Of a DNA stretch of 64,000 nt, positions 63,961 through 64,000 are shown piece after piece. The notes under the pieces were generated by a model. The model saw only the letters and a program-made list of their open reading frames with translations, had not been told where the DNA came from and ran no database searches. Within the stretch, counting starts at the first letter, position 1, and each line of letters starts with the position of its first letter. This DNA comes from Edaphobacter flagellatus (GTDB lineage: Bacteria; Acidobacteriota; Terriglobia; Terriglobales; Acidobacteriaceae): positions 2,604,001 to 2,668,000 of the forward strand of contig NZ_CP073697.1 in the NCBI RefSeq assembly GCF_025264665.1. The letters are read 5' to 3'. The translations under genes were made by a program, and so were the position numbers.

Positions 63961-64000
63961 TTGGTTGCGTACGGGCTCCGGTGCGCATTGGTTTTCTTTA

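Noticed and set aside
63776-63988. 70-codon minus-strand ORF at the window end
   Set aside because: It is mainly repeat copy E read on the opposite strand (VSFRAEP... as in the M20 insert) and overlaps the lpxC end; no independent evidence of a gene.

Overview
The window reads as chromosomal DNA of an Acidobacteriota species, most likely family Acidobacteriaceae (Granulicella, Terriglobus or Edaphobacter relatives). The basis is inference from gene content: a cupin that matches the Mn-dependent hydroxynitrile lyase known from Granulicella at every metal-ligand position, separate quinoprotein/cytochrome c gene pairs, a very large Oar-type TonB-dependent receptor with a carboxypeptidase-like N-domain, PEP-CTERM proteins, many secreted glycosidases, and intergenic repeats of a style familiar in this family. 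LpxC and outer-membrane proteins show a Gram-negative envelope. No rRNA, tRNA or CRISPR array was seen.

Layout. 0-8.8 kb: a secreted LTD/OB/EEP nuclease and a PEP-CTERM protein, then on the minus strand a cupin, a GT4 glycosyltransferase and a FecR/tryptophan-rich secreted protein, then a GH130-like enzyme. 8.8-15 kb: an exported metallo-beta-lactamase-fold protein and a four-gene run cytochrome c / quinoprotein / cytochrome c / quinoprotein. 15-30 kb: an exported alpha/beta hydrolase, a beta-propeller lipoprotein, clpB, an acyltransferase, a FAD oxidoreductase followed by an overlapping 44-residue charged ORF, a DUF4440-like protein, the 1140-residue TonB-dependent receptor, and prmC with a VOC protein. 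30-34.8 kb: accessory-looking DNA with a TetR/SDR divergent pair, a tyrosine recombinase and two unknown proteins. 34.8-36.6 kb: an ArsR-SRPBCC-small CxxC protein-DUF899 operon. 36.7-50 kb: GH27 and GH35 glycosidases, another acyltransferase, prfA, a PEP-CTERM protein, cysK, an archaeal-type ATP-dependent DNA ligase, an aldo/keto reductase and a porin. 50-55 kb: a DHA2 efflux pump, a membrane pseudokinase with a SPOR domain, and a coiled-coil zinc-ribbon protein coupled to a deoxyribonucleotidase. 55-64 kb: two DHFR/RibD-like reductases, an ECF sigma / membrane protein / secretin-N operon, a lipase-like hydrolase, an M20 peptidase and lpxC.

Points that stand out: (1) a dispersed short repeat with five clear copies, all in one orientation, between 57.1 and 64 kb, two of which lie in frame inside genes and code for extra peptide; (2) quinoproteins that have lost residues normally essential at the PQQ/Ca2+ site; (3) a predicted pseudokinase-TM-SPOR protein; (4) two related intergenic elements of roughly 270-310 bp at 30.2-30.5 and 55.1-55.4 kb; (5) an ArsR promoter placed so close to the start codon that the mRNA should be leaderless; (6) two small overlapping ORFs absent from ordinary length-filtered gene calls.
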